This document shows, piece by piece, positions 31,406 through 32,166 of a DNA stretch of 32,166 nucleotides (positions are counted from its first letter, which is position 1; each line of letters begins with the position of its first letter). The position numbers and the translations under genes were made by a program. The stretch is from Verrucomicrobiaceae bacterium (GTDB lineage: Bacteria; Verrucomicrobiota; Verrucomicrobiia; Chthoniobacterales; Chthoniobacteraceae), in NCBI GenBank assembly GCA_005791535.1, contig SXWH01000067.1, positions 1-32,166 on the forward strand, given 5' to 3'. A model generated the notes under the pieces. It had not been told where the DNA came from and did not search any database. It worked only from the letters and a program-made list of their open reading frames with translations.

Positions 31406-32166
31406 ATGCCACATCGTCGCCTTCCAAACACCATCGCCTCCGTCATCCGCACCCTCGTCACCGCACGGGACCAATACATCGCCACTCCCACCCCCTCCGA
31501 GCGCGCCATCACCGCCGAGCAATTTGCAAAGCTCGACCCGTCCAACCCCGCCAGCCTGCTCAACCGCATCATCAAAGAAGCCACCGATGTGGACGTCGCA
31601 CTCGCCGCGCAAGCCCCGCTCTCCAGCGCCCTTGCGCAGATCGCCGCACGCGCCACCCTCTTCGCCTCGCACTTTAACCAGGTCCTCGACCTCGGCATCA
31701 CCCGCGGCACCTTCGCCGCCGGCGCCCGCGCGTATTACGGACGCGGTATTCACGACACCGCCATCCCCGACCTCTCCACCTACGCCGCCGTCCAGACCGC
31801 CCTCGACCACATCGTCCGCGGCGAAGCCCAGCGCCTCGCCGCCGAAGGCCCCGCCTACATCCCCATGGCCCTCCCCAGCGCCGGAGAATGCGCCGGCATC
31901 TTCAGCCAGTTCATCAGCGCCCTCCGCAACAACTCCGACGCCCAGCAAAACACCGACACCCAGCGCGAACAACTCCAGGCCCTCTACACCGAAGCCCAGG
32001 CCCTCGCCGTGGACATTTGCGACACCGTCGAATTCCACTACCGCCACGACCGCGACCCCGGCAGCTTCCGCACCAAATGCCGCCGTTGGGGCGTCGTCTA
32101 CATCTACGACGCCAACGAACCCCGCGACCCCGACGACACCACCGGCCCCGGCACCGGCGGCCTCCC
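31406..32166 (+). CDS. Unrecognised protein, 3' end outside window
   Basis: The frame is open from ATG 31406 to the window edge, giving 253 residues so far. Third codon positions are almost all C or G, with GCC, ACC, CTC and CGC dominating, as expected for a real gene. The sequence starts MPHRRLPNTIASVIRTLVTA. The middle has ASLLNRIIKEATDVDVALAA, LFASHFNQVLDLGITRGTFA and AGARAYYGRG, and then YIPMALPSAGECAGIFSQFI. It continues with ALAVDICDTVEFHYRHD (about residues 198-214) and CRRWGVVYIYDANEP (about residues 225-239), and then turns into an Asp/Gly/Pro-rich tail. No signal peptide or membrane segment is seen. I cannot name the family. It directly follows the repeat-dense interval and the nested hairpin. 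The upstream leader has no clear promoter or ribosome binding site. Confidence 0.75.
   Translation, partial: MPHRRLPNTIASVIRTLVTARDQYIATPTPSERAITAEQFAKLDPSNPASLLNRIIKEATDVDVALAAQAPLSSALAQIAARATLFASHFNQVLDLGITRGTFAAGARAYYGRGIHDTAIPDLSTYAAVQTALDHIVRGEAQRLAAEGPAYIPMALPSAGECAGIFSQFISALRNNSDAQQNTDTQREQLQALYTEAQALAVDICDTVEFHYRHDRDPGSFRTKCRRWGVVYIYDANEPRDPDDTTGPGTGGL

Noticed and set aside
31397..32047. Gly-rich 216-codon minus-strand frame opposite the last gene
   Set aside because: Its Gly/Val/Ala-rich sequence is what the complement of a GCC/ACC/CTC-rich gene gives; the plus-strand frame has a better start and varied protein-like sequence.

Overview
The window looks like a chromosomal segment of a Verrucomicrobiota bacterium, probably near Spartobacteria/Chthoniobacterales, although the class is a guess. 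The pointers are a secreted tandem-repeat protein of the 'GloVer' (Gloeobacter/Verrucomicrobia) type, a secreted DUF1080 protein, a secreted EF-hand/Gly-Pro protein, two related secreted CXXCH proteins, an unusually short HemA, and intergenic DNA built from CGCAGATT-type repeats. Many starts lack an obvious Shine-Dalgarno sequence. No tRNA, rRNA, CRISPR array, insertion sequence or prophage gene was seen.

Layout. (1) 1-3897, plus strand: the distal end of a complex I operon, nuoL (partial), a 31-codon membrane microprotein, nuoM and nuoN. (2) 4009-5843, plus strand: a HemX/CcsA-type membrane protein overlapping a short hemA (first step of tetrapyrrole synthesis). (3) 5840-11327, minus strand: a run comprising secreted MsrA, an MGMT-like small protein, a CXXCH protein, a lipoprotein, a DUF4380-like secreted protein, an unrecognised helical protein and a cNMP-binding-domain protein. 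(4) 11523-13569, plus strand: aroC and a CvpA-like membrane protein. (5) 13547-25089, minus strand: a long run with lipid kinase, EF-hand protein, second CXXCH protein, M20 peptidase, ComF, an acidic protein, cysE, PBP2 (mrdA), sugar nucleotidyltransferase, DegT aminotransferase and thyA. (6) 25294-26179, plus strand: two small membrane proteins. (7) 26206-29982, minus strand: the 1258-residue GloVer-repeat protein. (8) 30096-30839, plus strand: the DUF1080 protein. (9) 30840-31405: a 566-bp non-coding, repeat-dense interval, followed by an unrecognised C-ending-codon-rich gene that runs off the right edge.

How the genes work together. Respiration and heme supply sit side by side (nuo genes, then hemX-hemA). 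The PBP2/nucleotidyltransferase/aminotransferase/thyA series is tightly packed (a TAATG overlap, then 39-bp and 3-bp gaps) and reads as an envelope-elongation and sugar-nucleotide unit with thyA at its end. Many products are predicted to be exported: MsrA, both CXXCH proteins, the lipoprotein, the DUF4380-like protein, the EF-hand protein, the GloVer protein and the DUF1080 protein.

The least explained part is the right end. There a long imperfect palindrome of CGCAGATT units, an array of 42-bp tandem repeats with an internal inverted copy, and a terminator-like nested hairpin directly precede a gene of unknown family. I found no clear evidence of a complete new defence or mobile system.
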